Part shown: piece after piece, positions 1 to 11,050 of the stretch
Layout of the letters: each line of letters begins with the position of its first letter
Position numbering within the stretch: position 1 is the first letter of the stretch
Assembly (NCBI GenBank): GCA_021018995.1
Contig: CM037588.1
Location: 79,953,765-80,017,764, forward strand
Length of the DNA: 64,000 nucleotides
Origin: Chloranthus sessilifolius
Taxonomy: Eukaryota > Streptophyta > Magnoliopsida > Chloranthales > Chloranthaceae
Reading direction: 5' to 3'
Notes under the pieces: model-generated
Databases searched by the model: none
Seen by the model: only the letters and a program-made list of their open reading frames with translations
Told to the model about the DNA's origin: nothing
Made by a program: the position numbers and the translations under genes

Positions 1-480
1 ACCCATTTTCACACCATTTAAGCCATCGAAAGCACGCCAAAGCGAAGGACTTCCACGGTGTAACAAGGGCCCGTGAGCTCCGGCTCACCCCTCTCTTCCT
101 CTACCTTCTTGGTGTCTCCTCCGTCCAAGGATTCAAACCGTTATGCCGCCGAAATATCGGTTTGGCTCAAAGCTTGATAGGACCGTATTGCCTTCAGGCA
201 AGCGGAAACTCTGCCCTTTTATATTTATTTTTGGCCAAAGATAGAGACCGCTACGTGCGGGTTGATCAGGTGCCTAAACCCTTCCCGATCGATAATCGAA
301 GCCCCTACCCTAGAGCCTTTGGCAAAGACCGGTAAATCAGAGTCATATTTAGCACTTCAGTGCTCAAAATATTGATTTATAGGTTTCCCGGGTCACCAAA
401 ACCTCCGGGTGGCGACTCTACATTTCATTCTATTGTGACCGCATCGTCGCGACGGGTTCGAGAGGATCCATGCTCGCACA
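1..480 (+). repeat. 3' portion of the 5' LTR of T1
   Basis: This matches 21382-21861 base for base apart from about 28 substitutions, and ends in the same GCTCGCACA. The terminal CA at 479-480 is followed at once by the primer site, which fixes the LTR end. It corresponds to the R/U5 part; the U3 promoter part lies to the left of the window. Confidence 0.93.
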
Positions 481-482
481 GA

Positions 483-500
483 TGGTGACTCTGCTGGGGA
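483..500 (+). other. Primer binding site of T1 (tRNA-Arg-like)
   Basis: TGGTGACTCTGCTGGGGA begins two bases after the LTR end. It differs by three transitions from the complement of the 3' end of plant tRNA-Arg(ACG) as I recall it (TGGCGACTCCACTGGGGA). Ogre elements are known to use tRNA-Arg. The tRNA identity comes from memory, not from a search. Confidence 0.8.
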
Positions 501-653
501 TTTCATCCTAGCGCTTCCCCTCTTGTTGGCATTTCCTTTTATTTCAGTTTTTTACTAACCATGGCTGTTGTTTTGTTCTAATTTGTTGCTATTTTTTTTT
601 ATTTTTTGTTGTTTTTACTAACGTACTCACCCCTACGATTCAGTCCTTTAAGT

Positions 654-820
654 GCCTTAGTCGATTGGCGGGCCTATGTGCGCCCTTAAATTTTTGTTTT
701 TACAATTCTTGTCATTTAAGCCGCCTTAGCCGTTTGGCGGGCCCGCTCGCACTTACTTTTCACGTCATTTAAATTTCGGTCATTTACGAGCCTTAGCCGT
801 TTGGCAGGCCTACATGCGCT
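654..820 (+). repeat. Three tandem copies of a ~68-bp unit
   Basis: The core GCCTTAGCCGTTTGGCGGGC recurs with small changes at 654, 723 and 790, each followed by a GCGC-like stretch and T-rich sequence with GTCATTTAA. The spacing of 69 and 67 bp shows a tandem array. It sits about 150 bp after the primer site, where packaging signals would be expected, but no function is shown by sequence. Confidence 0.8.
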
Positions 821-1340
821 TTTCATTTCAGTCATCATATCTCACCATTGAACGCCGGCCCGTCGAGGCGGCACGGGCTTGTCATTCCCCGACCCGATTT
901 TGGACTTAACTTTACTCCCCTTTAAAAATCAGTAATTAAAAGTGAACCAACAGTGTGGGGACATAATCAAATCTGTTTTTGCATATTTTGGGTAGTTTTT
1001 TGGGGGGTTTAGGCACAGATATAACTTACCCGATTCCCAGTAAGGCGGCAGCCCTAGTGGTGATGATCCTGAAAAGAACCACCCCTTCCAGTACCTGAGA
1101 AGGCGCTTGCGCGGGAGGTATATCGGTTCGGTTGCCAATTCAGATAAAGCAGTAAAACCCGCATTGGTGAGAGCATAGACAGCCCCGAATTTAATCGTGT
1201 ATCCCTAGGAAACAGAAAGGAGGGACCCGATAACATACACACCAGTCCCCGGGAGCATTCCTCCCAGGAAACCAGTTCAAAGACCCACTTTCGGGCTTGC
1301 TATTCACTGTCAAAATCAACTAACAGAGCTGCTTTAGCCA

Positions 1341-1455
1341 GGCGTATATAATATATACGCCCAGCCAAAATCCCTAGAAAATAGCCAGGCGTATATAATA
1401 TATATGCCCACTTAAATCTACCCCTTTTTGGTCGGGCGTGCATAACATATACGCC
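1341..1455 (+). promoter_or_regulatory. Dyad cluster A: three 47-bp palindromic units (T1 leader)
   Basis: Dyads of 21 bp start at 1341, 1388 and 1435, so the period is exactly 47 bp. The first is perfect: arms GGCGTATATA and TATATACGCC around a single A. The second has one changed base; the third is more degraded but keeps the outer GGCG and CGCC. The same cassette occurs upstream of both antisense genes and in the LTR of this element. A role in transcription is inferred from those positions. Confidence 0.75.
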
Positions 1456-2077
1456 CAGTGTAAACTGGGTCACAGCAACCCGGTCTGAGGCCCAATCCAC
1501 CACCCCAATTCCCCGATTAGCGGTATTAGTGCCCGCAGTAGCCTCCCGCATTCTGTAACACCCAATATGCCTCCGCCTAGTCAAAAGAAGGCAACTTCTC
1601 ATTGATTTGCTCTGAGGGATCGGGTCGTTTGCGTGGATTCCCTCACCTTCAATAGAACGAAGGGGTTCCCTTTCGCTTCTTCTGAAGTGTGTCGGATCCC
1701 GCCGTGGGGCCTTCTAAAGGTGCATATACCATTTAAGATGGGAATTGACCCTGGGCACCAGGTCATCTTTCATCTAGGTAGAGGGGAGTTAATTTCCATC
1801 AGAAAAAAAATCAATCAAAATAAAAAAATCAATCGAAAAAAAATCATCTTCAAAAAGAAAAACAAAAACAAAACAAAACAACCAAAATCATCTTCTAAAA
1901 CTAAAAAAAATCTTTTTCAAAAGCCAAAAAAAAAACCCAAAAAAAAAAAAAAGGAAAAATCAAAATATATTTTTTGTGACCGTCACCACGGCAACCTCAA
2001 ACCCGGTCCGTAGAAGGAGAACCAGGAAAGTATTCGGCCCTTACCCGAGACATCGATGAAACACTAGTTAACGGATC

Positions 2078-5000
2078 ATGTCAAGCGCTGATACATCCCC
2101 GCCATCATCCCCATCCCATTCCCATATAGGAGAAGACCCGGTCCCCGACACCTTCACCCAAACCCGGTTCGATGTCACGGGTCCATTTGGGGCACCCGTG
2201 TTCGCATCCACCTCGTCCCCCGCCCTTACATTTTCCCAACATGCCCCTACCTCATCCTCTACTGAAACACCTCATTTCCCAACCAACTCATACACCCCCA
2301 CTCCCCATCCGTACACCCTTGCCGCACCCCCTTATTCTCAAAGACCCCATCGGGAGCCCCATCCCCCGTCTACCTCCCACCTCCCATCCACCTCATCATC
2401 CATGCCCCCTACATCTTATATCCCATCCACATTATCTCACATACCCCCCACATCACATGGCCCATCCATATCCCAACATACCTCCCTATTTACCCAAGTC
2501 ATGCCCAACTTTTCCTGTGTGACCAGAACTGCCATCTTCCATAACCATACATCCACACCCTCCAAGCACAATCACTCATGCCCCCCATACTCGGGTCATG
2601 CCCAATTTCACCCAACCCCCTCTGTCCTCGAATGGGCCATCACCCTCCAATCTCACACCTGAATCCATGCCCTCAATGGAGGACATGCGAATGATGTATG
2701 CCCTGTGGGCTACCTCTCGAAATCCTACGTTCCAAACCCCACATCTAGGTCTCCAAAACCTCCATACCCCATTCCCCCATGACCATGCCCAACCACCAAT
2801 CATTCACACCATTCAAGATCCCCCACCTCAATTCCAGGCCCATTCCCAAGCCCAACAGACCCAAGCCCACTCACCTCAGGATAAAACCCACATGAATCCA
2901 TGGGCCCAGGCCCAAACCCAGGCTCAGGCCCAAGCCAAACAGACCCAGACCCAAGCCCAAAATCCTCAAGGCCCATGGGCCCGAGACCAAGCCCAATAGA
3001 CCCAGGCATAGACCCGAAATCCTCAAGGCCCATGGTCCAAAGCCCAAACCCATTAGACCCATGCCTAAGTCTAAAATCTCCAAAGCCCATGGGCCCAAAC
3101 CCAAACACATCAAAACCCTCAAGGCCCATGGCCCCAAACGCAACCGACTCAGGCCCGGGCCCAAAATCCTCAAGACCCATGGCCCCAAGCCCAAACCCAT
3201 CAGACCCAGGCCCAGGCCCAAAACCCTCAAGGCCCATGGCCCCAAACCCAACAGACTCAGGCCCCGGCCCAAAATCCTCAAGGCCCATGGTTCCAGGCCC
3301 AAACCCCCCATACACAAGCCCAGGCCCAAGCCCATCAGATCCAGGCGCAGTTCCAAACCCCCCAGGGCCCTTAGACCCAAACCTACCAAACCCAAGCCCA
3401 AGGCCCATCATCCCACACCCAATACCCACATGGCCCATTAGCCCAAACCCAGTAAGGCCCAGTGGCCTAAAATCATACCAACCTCCACGCCCAGGCCCAA
3501 GGCCCATCAACCCAAGCTTTCCTAAACCATCAAGCCCAAACCCAAGGCCCATCCACCCACACTCACCAAGGCTCGTTCACAAACCCCATACCCCCTCACC
3601 AGTACCCTTCATTCACCTATACCCCTTATGCCCCCATCCCGCCTCCAACAGAAAATCTGATCCACCGCATTCCCCAGAACCACGCCTACAACATCCCGCC
3701 ACATCAACCACACCCCCATCACCCCCAGAATGTGCACCCAGCTCAGCACATCACTCACCCACAAACCACTCATCCATTCACTCCCCCCCATCCCTTACAA
3801 GCCTTGTGGCCCCACCAGGTCATCCAACCCATTACCCCCCAGGTCCAAATAGCAGACCTCGCCCCTCACCAATACAATGACCAACAGTACGAGGAAGACG
3901 AGATCTGCAATAGCGAAGGAGCCACAAGTTTCACCCCCCCAGGCCCATCATCGTCACACCCAGGGCCGAACAAAATTAGGGGCAGGTAGTCCCAGCTACA
4001 TCCTCAAAAGAATCAGAGCAGCTAAAAGAATAGATTGACAGAATACAAAAGCAGCTGACGAAGATGGGAGGAGTAGAACTGTAGTCGACAGACTTCTCAA
4101 ACTTATGTCTATTCTTGGATGTCCCCTTGCCATAAAAATTTAAGATGCCATCATTCGATAAATATAATGGCACTGGCAACCCCATCGCCCACTTAAAATC
4201 TTACTGTGGGGACATGTGCCAGTACGGCAGAGATGAACGACTCCTCATCAAAGTGTTCTAAAAGAATCTAACGGGACCGGCACTAAGGTGGTTCACATCC
4301 CTAGAACCATCCATGACCAAAACTTGGAAAGGTCTGACACACTTATTCCAAGAACAGTATGTCTATAGCATGGACATAGAGCCAAGGAAGTCGGATCTGG
4401 CCCGTTTGAAACAAAGGCATGATGAAACTTTCAGTGCCTACTTAGGAAGTTTGAGGGCATTGGCCGCCCAGGTGACCCACCGGATTCCGGATGATGAGCA
4501 GATTGAGTTAATAACCAAGGGAGCGCTCCCAGTCATCGCAGAATTCTTGGTATATTAGCAGCAGTCCTGTTTTGCTGATCTGGTCTGAAATGCCAACCGT
4601 TGTGAAGACGCCGTCAGAAAAGGCAGATTAGGAAAGAGTATGGCCAACGGGGCCGTTGGGGTTCGGAAAGCTGCCGAACCAAGGGTTGAAAGGAGGGCAG
4701 GGGCAGAAGTGTAGAACATCATTTATCCCCAGGCCAATACCACCCCGATACAGCTCCAGGCTGCGCACCCACCCCCGGCCCATTTCGAACAAGTGCCAAG
4801 GCCGAGTAACGGACCGAGGGCCCCGTTCACCCAGGAACAGATGAAAGCATGATTCAAACGGGTCTTCACACCGTTAGGACATTCATTAAGTGTCTTATTG
4901 CCAGTGTTGCTACAGAAGGGTCTGGTCAATTTACTCTAGCCTCGCCCAACCCCCAATCCGATACTAAGGAACTACGACCCGAACCTGCATTGTAACTTCC

Positions 5001-5998
5001 ACCAAGGGCCAAGTCACCCTACGGACCGGTGCTTCCCACTAAAGCACGCAATCTAAGATTTAATAGAGGCGGGAAAAATTGTTCCCCCACCGCTTCCTCA
5101 GGGGCAAAACCAGAACATCCATCAAGCCCCTCTGCCACCGCATCCAGGAGGCCCCAGGCCTAACATCCACTGCGTAGAAGAGGAAGAGTTCGACCCCTCA
5201 GATTACATCAATAATCAAGAAGAGTTTTCATTTACCGGGTTGAACGAGGATGAACCAATTGTAGGGGTAATCGAGCCATTGTATTTAGCCGATTACTTCC
5301 CCGTGCCGGCATACCAAGAGGAGCCCTTAGATTTAGGGCAATATTTTTCTACTCCCGCTCCCACCTATAAAATCCAAACGGGCACAGCCCCGCCGCAGTC
5401 ATACGCATATCCACCCCACGCCCAATTTACTGCATACACCTCCCCGTCATACCCGAATCACCCCATACCATACATAATTCCGCCATCCTCATATTATCCT
5501 ACCCCATACACACCCCCAAATATCTCCACCCAATACACTACTCCGCCATCCCCAAATCACCCCGCTCCATGCACAACTCCATCATCCCCAATCTACCCCA
5601 TTTCATCCACAAACCCATCATCACCCCACCATGCCACCCCCTATACAAACCCTTCATATCCCTATCACCTCGCTCCACCCGCACCTCAGACGTCTCCCCA
5701 TCCCTCCATCCCAGTCACACTCCCGCCATCCCTTCGTTATTTTGGCCCCAATCCAACTCCACCGCCACCCAAGCAAGCAACCCTTCAACCAATCCCCTTA
5801 CCACCCGCTCCCAATCACCACTGGTCTTACCAAGCCTGTAATACAACCCCCCCACCCACAACCAACCTCAATTCTCGCCACTGCCATTCCGCCCCCTATT
5901 GGAGTCAACCTGGTTGGACTCGAGAAACTGGCATGTCAAACCCAATCCTCCCCAGAATCACCATACACTCCTTTCCTCATTCCGAAACCTGCCTATGA
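2078..5998 (+). pseudogene. gag: gag of T1 (broken)
   Basis: The ATG at 2078 opens a Pro/Ser-rich N-terminal region. Frame 2 then carries the proline-rich repeats, a short coiled-coil-like stretch (about 4000-4070), and the conserved gag core beginning near 4145 with MPSFDKYNGTGNP, then LTGPALRWFTSL and the retrotransposon gag helix region up to 4558. Around 4985-5070 there is a zinc-binding-like Cys/His stretch (HCNFHQGPSH...DRC). A second Pro/Tyr-rich region (5240-5998) follows. Nonsense codons at 4031, 4082, 4133, 4259 and 4556 all fit CAG/CAA to TAG/TAA. One frame change between about 5840 and 5950 leads into the protease frame. Gag would form the particle and bind RNA. Confidence 0.85.
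2961..3310 (+). repeat. Proline-rich minisatellite inside gag
   Basis: Units starting AAGGCCCATG repeat about seven times. Unit lengths I counted are 57, 57, 39, 51 and 57 bp, all multiples of three, so the gag frame is kept and each unit encodes 13-19 residues such as SRPMAPNP. Because the unit is made of CCCAAA/CCCAGG words, most frames of both strands are free of stops here. Confidence 0.85.
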
Positions 5999-6035
5999 CC
6001 CGCATCAGGTGCCGTTAAGCTATGAACAGACGGAC

Positions 6036-6986
6036 ATGAATGCTGGTTGCAACCAAGAGGAGGCTATTGAATTTGTTACTAGGTCAGGTCGAATTTCTAC
6101 ACAGCCGAAAGCATCAGGGGCCGTCAGAGGAGAAGAGAAGAAGAAAGAACAGGCCGCAGGGAATCCCTTTGAAAAAATGGCTAGAGAGCACATACTGGAG
6201 ATATAGCTCAAGAGAACACCCGCACATATCATTGTGTGGGATTTGTTAATCACGTCCCCACTCCATTTCCAAGCCTTAATGGGAGCACTCAAGGACGCAC
6301 ATGTCTCCACCCACGTAACTCTAGATGAAGTAGGAGAAATAATAGGGCAAGTGTTGGCCCCAAATGCCATCTCATTCACTGATGCAGACCTACCGATCGA
6401 GGGGAATGACCACTCTAAGACCCTGAATATAATAGTGGAAGTAGGAAACCTGGTGGTGCCGTTGGTCTTAATAGACAACGGGTCGGCGCTGAACGTGTGC
6501 CCTCTAAGGACGGTAATCAAAATTGGTGCGAACCATCCATATCAAGCGCCAGGGGATTCGACAACACCAGAAGAGATCATAGGAGAAGTAGACCTCGACC
6601 TGATCCTCGGGCCGCAAACCTTCACCACCCCCTTTCAGGTGATGGACATTAAGTCTACGTTCAATCTACTGTTGGGTCGGCCATGGATACATAAGCTCGG
6701 AGCAATACCATCGACTCTACACCAAAAGCTCCGATTTATTTTAGAGGAAAAGATCGTCACCATCTTGGGTGAGAGCAGAGAAGATAGGGAAAGAAGCACT
6801 CTGCATATTGAAAATCTGAAAGTGCTAAACATACAGCAGATGACGCCGATCTCCACCGATTCGAGTATGACTTCTCGATCGTTACACTCGGGCCAATTGA
6901 GAAAACTCCTGATAAAACTGGAGGAGGAATGGATGCAGCTGTGTTCATGCTCCATAAATGGGGCCACCAGAAAGGAAAGGGGCTAG
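6036..6986 (+). pseudogene. Aspartic protease region of T1
   Basis: The stretch VLIDNGSALNVCPL holds the catalytic Asp (codon 6474-6476) in the D-N-G-S form usual for the Tat lineage. It is followed by the flap region and by NLLLGRPWIH, the conserved second half of the retropepsin fold. Upstream in the same frame, VTRSGRI marks the gag-protease linker. A TAG interrupts the frame at 6204. The enzyme would cut the gag-pol polyprotein. The frame shifts again near 6930, where the G-patch part starts. Confidence 0.85.
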
Positions 6987-7477
6987 GCCTGCACCTTCAA
7001 GGAAGAAGAGACCCCGTCAGGGCTAAGGGGCAGCAAACCAGATTTAGCCTTAGCTATAAGCCCGATGAAAAAGCGAGAGAGGCCAAAGAAAAGATGAGAG
7101 CTGCAGCAGCCGCCAAGGCCAGGGGAATCGACCTGGAAGAAGAGCCTCCCGCCCGGCCCCACATCCGCCAAACCTTTGTAAGTGTCGGGGTGGTAAAGAT
7201 CGATCTAAATGGGGAGACGAGGATAACCCCACACAAACTTGTTTCAATCCACCCCACCAACCCTTACATCATCCCCCCAGACCTCGAGGTAGACTTGGCC
7301 GCCCTCTCCTTATTTGAGGAAGAAACCCCCGGGCCTGCCCACCACTCTAGCCTCAGCCACTTTGGGCCCACCCTAACCTTCAAAGACAGGATCCCAGAGG
7401 TTCCCTCCATAAACATGCTGAGGGGGGAACTGCAAGAGCCTACTGATGCCATTTCCAACAGAAAGGGTAAAGGCTAA
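6929..7477 (+). pseudogene. G-patch-like module after protease (T1)
   Basis: The segment HKWGHQKGKGLGLHLQG has the glycine spacing of a G-patch (GxxxGxGLGxxxQG), an RNA-binding module. It is followed by a basic Ala/Lys helix and an acidic linker towards reverse transcriptase. Position directly after protease agrees with what is known for some retroelement proteases that carry a C-terminal G-patch. The match is by eye; no profile search was run. Confidence 0.65.
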
Positions 7478-7653
7478 GCCTCGCAGGTAAGTAACTGGGC
7501 ATCTTTGCCCTAACTCCTAGGAGTCGCCCAATGCCGTGAATATGGCGTCAACTCCCCAAAAAAAAACAACCTGTACGAAGTGAGGTTAGCCTCTGGGACA
7601 CTCTACCCTGTATATATAGAGATCCACCTCGCCAGGGGCTAACCTCTGACAAA

Positions 7654-8820
7654 TTGCGAAAAACCATAAAAATAGAAAAAATACCAATTCCAAAAATATT
7701 GTCCTTTAAAATTCCTAATAAAATTGAAAAATACATCACGATACTCGTCCCACGTGAAGCCGACCCCTTCCCTGTAGAAATACAAGAAGAGGTAGGAGTC
7801 ACAAGTCTGGACGAGGAAGGTCAAGTCGATGAGCTCCCCAATGAGCTCCTCAAACAATTTGCTGATTTTGAGCATGGCCCTACCCCGATTGTCGAAGAGA
7901 TAGAGGATGTTAATTTGGGCACCAAAGAGGCCCCTAGAATCACCAAAATTAGAACATCGCTGTCCCCTGCAGAGAGAAAGGGTATGATAGACTTCCTCCG
8001 GTCATACCAAGACGTCTTCACATGGTCGTATGAAGACATGCCTGGTTTGGATACCGATCTGGTTGAGCATGAGTTGCCACTCTACCCTGATTGCAAGCCG
8101 GTTAAACGGAAGCTGAGACATCTCCGACTTGAATGGATGTTGAAGGTGAAGGATGAGGTCATTAAGCAGTATGATGCAGGTTTCCTCATGGTATCTAAGT
8201 ACCCCCAGGGGCTGACCAATATCGTCCTCGTTCCGAAGAAGGATGGAAAGGTTCGAATGTGCATTGATTTCTGAAATCTCAATAGGGCAAGCCCTAAGGA
8301 TGACTTTCTGCTACCATACATCGATATCTTGGTCGATAACACTGCAAAGCATGGAATTCTCTCATTTATGGATGGATTCTCAGGCTACAATTAGAATAAG
8401 ATGGCAGAGGCCGACCGAGAAAAGACTGCGTTCATCACCCCCTAGGGTACCTTCTATTACAAGGTAATGTCGTTCGGGCTCAAGAATGCTGGGGCAACCT
8501 ACCAGAGAGCAATGACGACCTTATTCCACGACATGATGCACCGAGAGATTGAAGTGTATGTCGACGACATGATTGCCATATCACCAGAAAGGGACGACCA
8601 CTTGTTCGAAAGCTGTTCGAGAGGTTGAGAAAGTACAAGTTGTGGTTGAACCCCCAGAAGTGCACGTTCGGCGCTATGTCCAAAAAACTGTTGGGCTTTA
8701 TTATCAGCAGGAGAGGGATTGAGGTCGATCGGACCAAGATCAAGGCCATCACGGAAATGCCATCACCATCTACAGAGAAGGAAGTCAGAGGCTTCTTAGG
8801 CAGAATCCAATACATCAGCT
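7654..8820 (+). pseudogene. Reverse transcriptase of T1
   Basis: Conserved boxes appear in order: an N-terminal region ending in a Tat-like SYEDMPGLD, then VPKKDGKVRMCIDF, LSFMDGFSGYN, MSFGLKNAGATYQR, the catalytic YVDDM (8557-8571) and LWLNPQKCTFG. Internal stops at 8272 (CGA to TGA), 8392 (CAG to TAG) and 8443 (TGG to TAG) sit in otherwise conserved boxes. A one-base frameshift near 8605 moves the last part to another frame. The enzyme would make cDNA from the element RNA. Confidence 0.92.
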
Positions 8821-9330
8821 AGTTAATTGCACAGTTAACTCTGATATGTGCACCAATCTTCAAGCTATTGAGAAAGGACTCCCCAGTTGAGTGGAATGAT
8901 GATTGCCAAGCTGCATTTGATAAGATTAAGGGTTACCTCCTAAATCCTCCAGTATTGGTACAACCTGTACCTGGTAGACCCCTAATAATGTACCTGTCCA
9001 CGACAGAGTTTTCCATGGGCTGTGTGTTAGGGTAGCACGATGAGACAGGAAGAAGAGAGCAGGCCATCTACTACCTGAGCAAGAAGTTCACTGATTACGA
9101 GATGCGCTACTCTCATCTGGAGAAAGCATGCCTAGCGCTTGTGTGGGCTACTCAAAGACTTCGACACTACCTGTTATCCCAAGCCGTCCTACTTCTAGCG
9201 CGGATGGATCCCTTGAAGTACCTGTTCGAGAAACCTGCTCTTACCGGTCGAACTGCGCGATGGTAACTATTGTTTTCTGAATTCGATATCACGTACGTCA
9301 CTTAGAAACCGATCAAGGGACAGGTGCTCG
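8821..9330 (+). pseudogene. First RNase H module of T1
   Basis: Translation in the frame of the preceding segment gives a connection region, then the typical LIMYLSTTEFSMG...REQAIYYLSKKFTDYEMRYSHLEKACLALVWATQRLRHYL order of a gypsy RNase H, with the Glu of the LEKACLAL helix in place. The first catalytic Asp is not obvious (YLSTTEFS where many elements have YLAVSE or DAS), which is common in the Tat lineage, where this module has degenerated. In-frame stops lie at the start of the segment, after VLG, and around 9265-9305. Confidence 0.8.
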
Positions 9331-9399
9331 CCAATCATCTTGCTGAGAACCCTTTCCCTGACTACGAGCCATTAAGAATCAAATTCCCAGATGAAGACA

Positions 9400-9870
9400 T
9401 CTTGTTCCTGACCGAAGATGATACAGAGGAAGCAGAAGAATCATGGGTAATGCACTTTGACGGTGCATCGCATGTCTAAGGCCAAGGAGTTGGCGCCATC
9501 CTAATTTTGCCAAAAGGATCCCATGTACCGATCTCTATCAAGCTCAACTTCCCCTGCACTAATAATATGGCTGAGTATGAAGCTTGCGCTGCCGGTCTAT
9601 AGGCAGCCCTTGATCTGAATGTAACTCACCTTCGAGTTTTTGGCGGTTCACATTTAATCGTATGCCAGATGAATGGTGATTGGAAAATGAAAGACGAGAA
9701 ACTGATCCCCTATCATGAATACCTCGAGGATCTAATAGCTTGCTTCCAAGATGTAACTTTCTCATACGTCCCTCGGATAAGGAATCGCTTTCCCAATGCA
9801 TTAGCAACTTTGGCCTCAATGATCGAAATCCCCTATGGTGTTGAGATGAAGCCGATCATGATCGAGCAGT
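9400..9870 (+). pseudogene. Second, archaeal-type RNase H of T1
   Basis: WVMHFDGASHV (Asp codon 9459-9461), NNMAEYEAC (Glu codon 9573-9575) and VFGGSHLIVCQM mark a second RNase H. The third acidic residue, usually GDS, is GGS here, so the active site is damaged. The C-terminal FSYVPRIRNRFPNALATLASM is the usual end of this module. A second RNase H located between the first and integrase is a known hallmark of the Tat lineage. Stops at about 9478 and 9600 fit CAG to TAG. Confidence 0.85.
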
Positions 9871-9997
9871 AGAATGAGCCGGCCTTCTGCCTCCAGATTG
9901 AGGAACCTACAAAGCCTGATGATGAGCCACCTTGGTTCTCAGATATCAAGAATTTCCTCGAGACCCTGACTTTCCCAGAGGGTACATCCAAGACGGA

Positions 9998-11050
9998 ATG
10001 AAAGAAATCCACGAGGGAGTATGCAGAGCCCACGTCAGTGGTCACATGCTCGCTAAGAAAATCCTACGATAGGGATACTATTGGACCACCATGGAGTCTA
10101 ATTGTTGCAAACATGTTCAAAAATGCTATAAGTGTCAGGAACACTCCAGTTTGATACACGCTCCTACCATTGATCTTCACTGCATGACCACACCTTAGCC
10201 ATTTACTACCTGGGGCCTCGACGTTGTCGGAATGATTAATCCGAAAGCTTCGAACGGACATCGGTTCATCCTCATTGCCATTGAATACTTCACCAAGTAG
10301 GTAGAAGCGGCGTCATATGCCAACATCACGGCCAGTCACGTTGAGAAGTTTCTCAAGAATAATATTGTGTGCTGATTTGGAGTACCTAAAGATATCATCA
10401 CGGACAATGGCACAAACTTTGCGAATAAGCGCATCCGAAACTTCTGCGAGCAATACAAGATCAAGCATCATCGATCATCCCCGTATAGGCCTTAAACGAA
10501 TGGAGTCGTAGAGGCGGCCAATAAAACTCTGATCCGCATTCTTGAGAAGATGGTAGTCACTTATAGAGATTGGAGTGAGCAGTTACCCTTCGCACTTTAG
10601 GCCTATAGAACGTTGATCCGTACCGCTATAAGGGCAACACCATTCTCCCTTGTGTATGGAACCGAGGCCGTCCTCCTAGTGGAGGTTGAGGTACCCTCAC
10701 TCCGAATCCTCATGGAATCAGGCTTACTCGAAGCAGAGAAAGAGAGATCACGCTTTGATCAGCTAAACTCTTTGGATGAAAAGAGACTCCTAGCCTTGTG
10801 TCACACTCAAGTTTACCAAGGGAGGATCGCACGCGCTTACAATAAATGTGTCCGCAGTCGAGATCTAAAGGTGGGAGACATTGTGCTGAAGAAGGTGTTC
10901 CCATCCCTCCATGCCGATCCAAGAGGAAAGTTTAAGCCGAACTGGGAAGGACCATACGTCATTTGGGAGGTGCTGCCGGGATACCCCATCCGCCTCGCCA
11001 CCATGGACGGAGATCATCTTCCTGAGCCCATCAACGCTGGATACGTCTGA
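9998..11050 (+). pseudogene. Integrase of T1
   Basis: The zinc-binding His/Cys region is AHVSGH followed by CCKHVQKCYKC. All three catalytic acids survive: Asp 10220-10222 (GLDVVG), Asp 10403-10405 (ITDNGT) and Glu 10511-10513 (VVEAAN), with exactly 35 residues between the last two (DD35E). The C-terminal part has the chromodomain-free gypsy end KFKPNWEGPYVI...EPINAGYV and stops with TGA. The stretch that normally links the second RNase H to the zinc region is missing, so a deletion occurred just before 9998. Six TAG codons inside fit CAG or TGG changes. Confidence 0.92.

Larger units (their letters stand above)
501..2077 (+). other. Untranslated leader of T1 between primer site and gag
   Basis: No convincing plus-strand coding region lies here. 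The leader holds T-rich DNA (540-620), three 68-bp repeats (654-820), a triplet of 47-bp dyad units (1341-1455) and an A-rich stretch (about 1800-1965) that opens a lysine-rich low-complexity frame. On the minus strand, about 1300 down to 1035 has a fairly stop-poor stretch ending in a consensus-like splice donor (GGTAAGTT, around 1030), leading away from the dyad cluster. It could be the first exon of another antisense transcript, but I find no partner exon. Confidence 0.6.

Noticed and set aside
1341-1455. CRISPR-like regular spacing of palindromic repeats
   Set aside because: The spacers are themselves related, the clusters have only 2-4 units, there are no cas genes, and the context is a plant retrotransposon.
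1633-2013. Lysine-rich open frame of 126 codons in the T1 leader
   Set aside because: Most of it is an A-rich tract, it has no counterpart in known gag or pol, and it ends just before the real gag start at 2078.
2800-3552. Glycine-rich minus-strand frame of 250 codons
   Set aside because: It is the reverse side of the CCCAAA/CCCAGG repeat in gag. The repeat has no stop words in most frames; the plus-strand frame joins gag and keeps units in multiples of three.
7548-7875. Minus-strand frames opposite the start of the T1 pol region
   Set aside because: The plus-strand frame joins directly into conserved reverse transcriptase boxes; the minus-strand frames are shadows without motifs.
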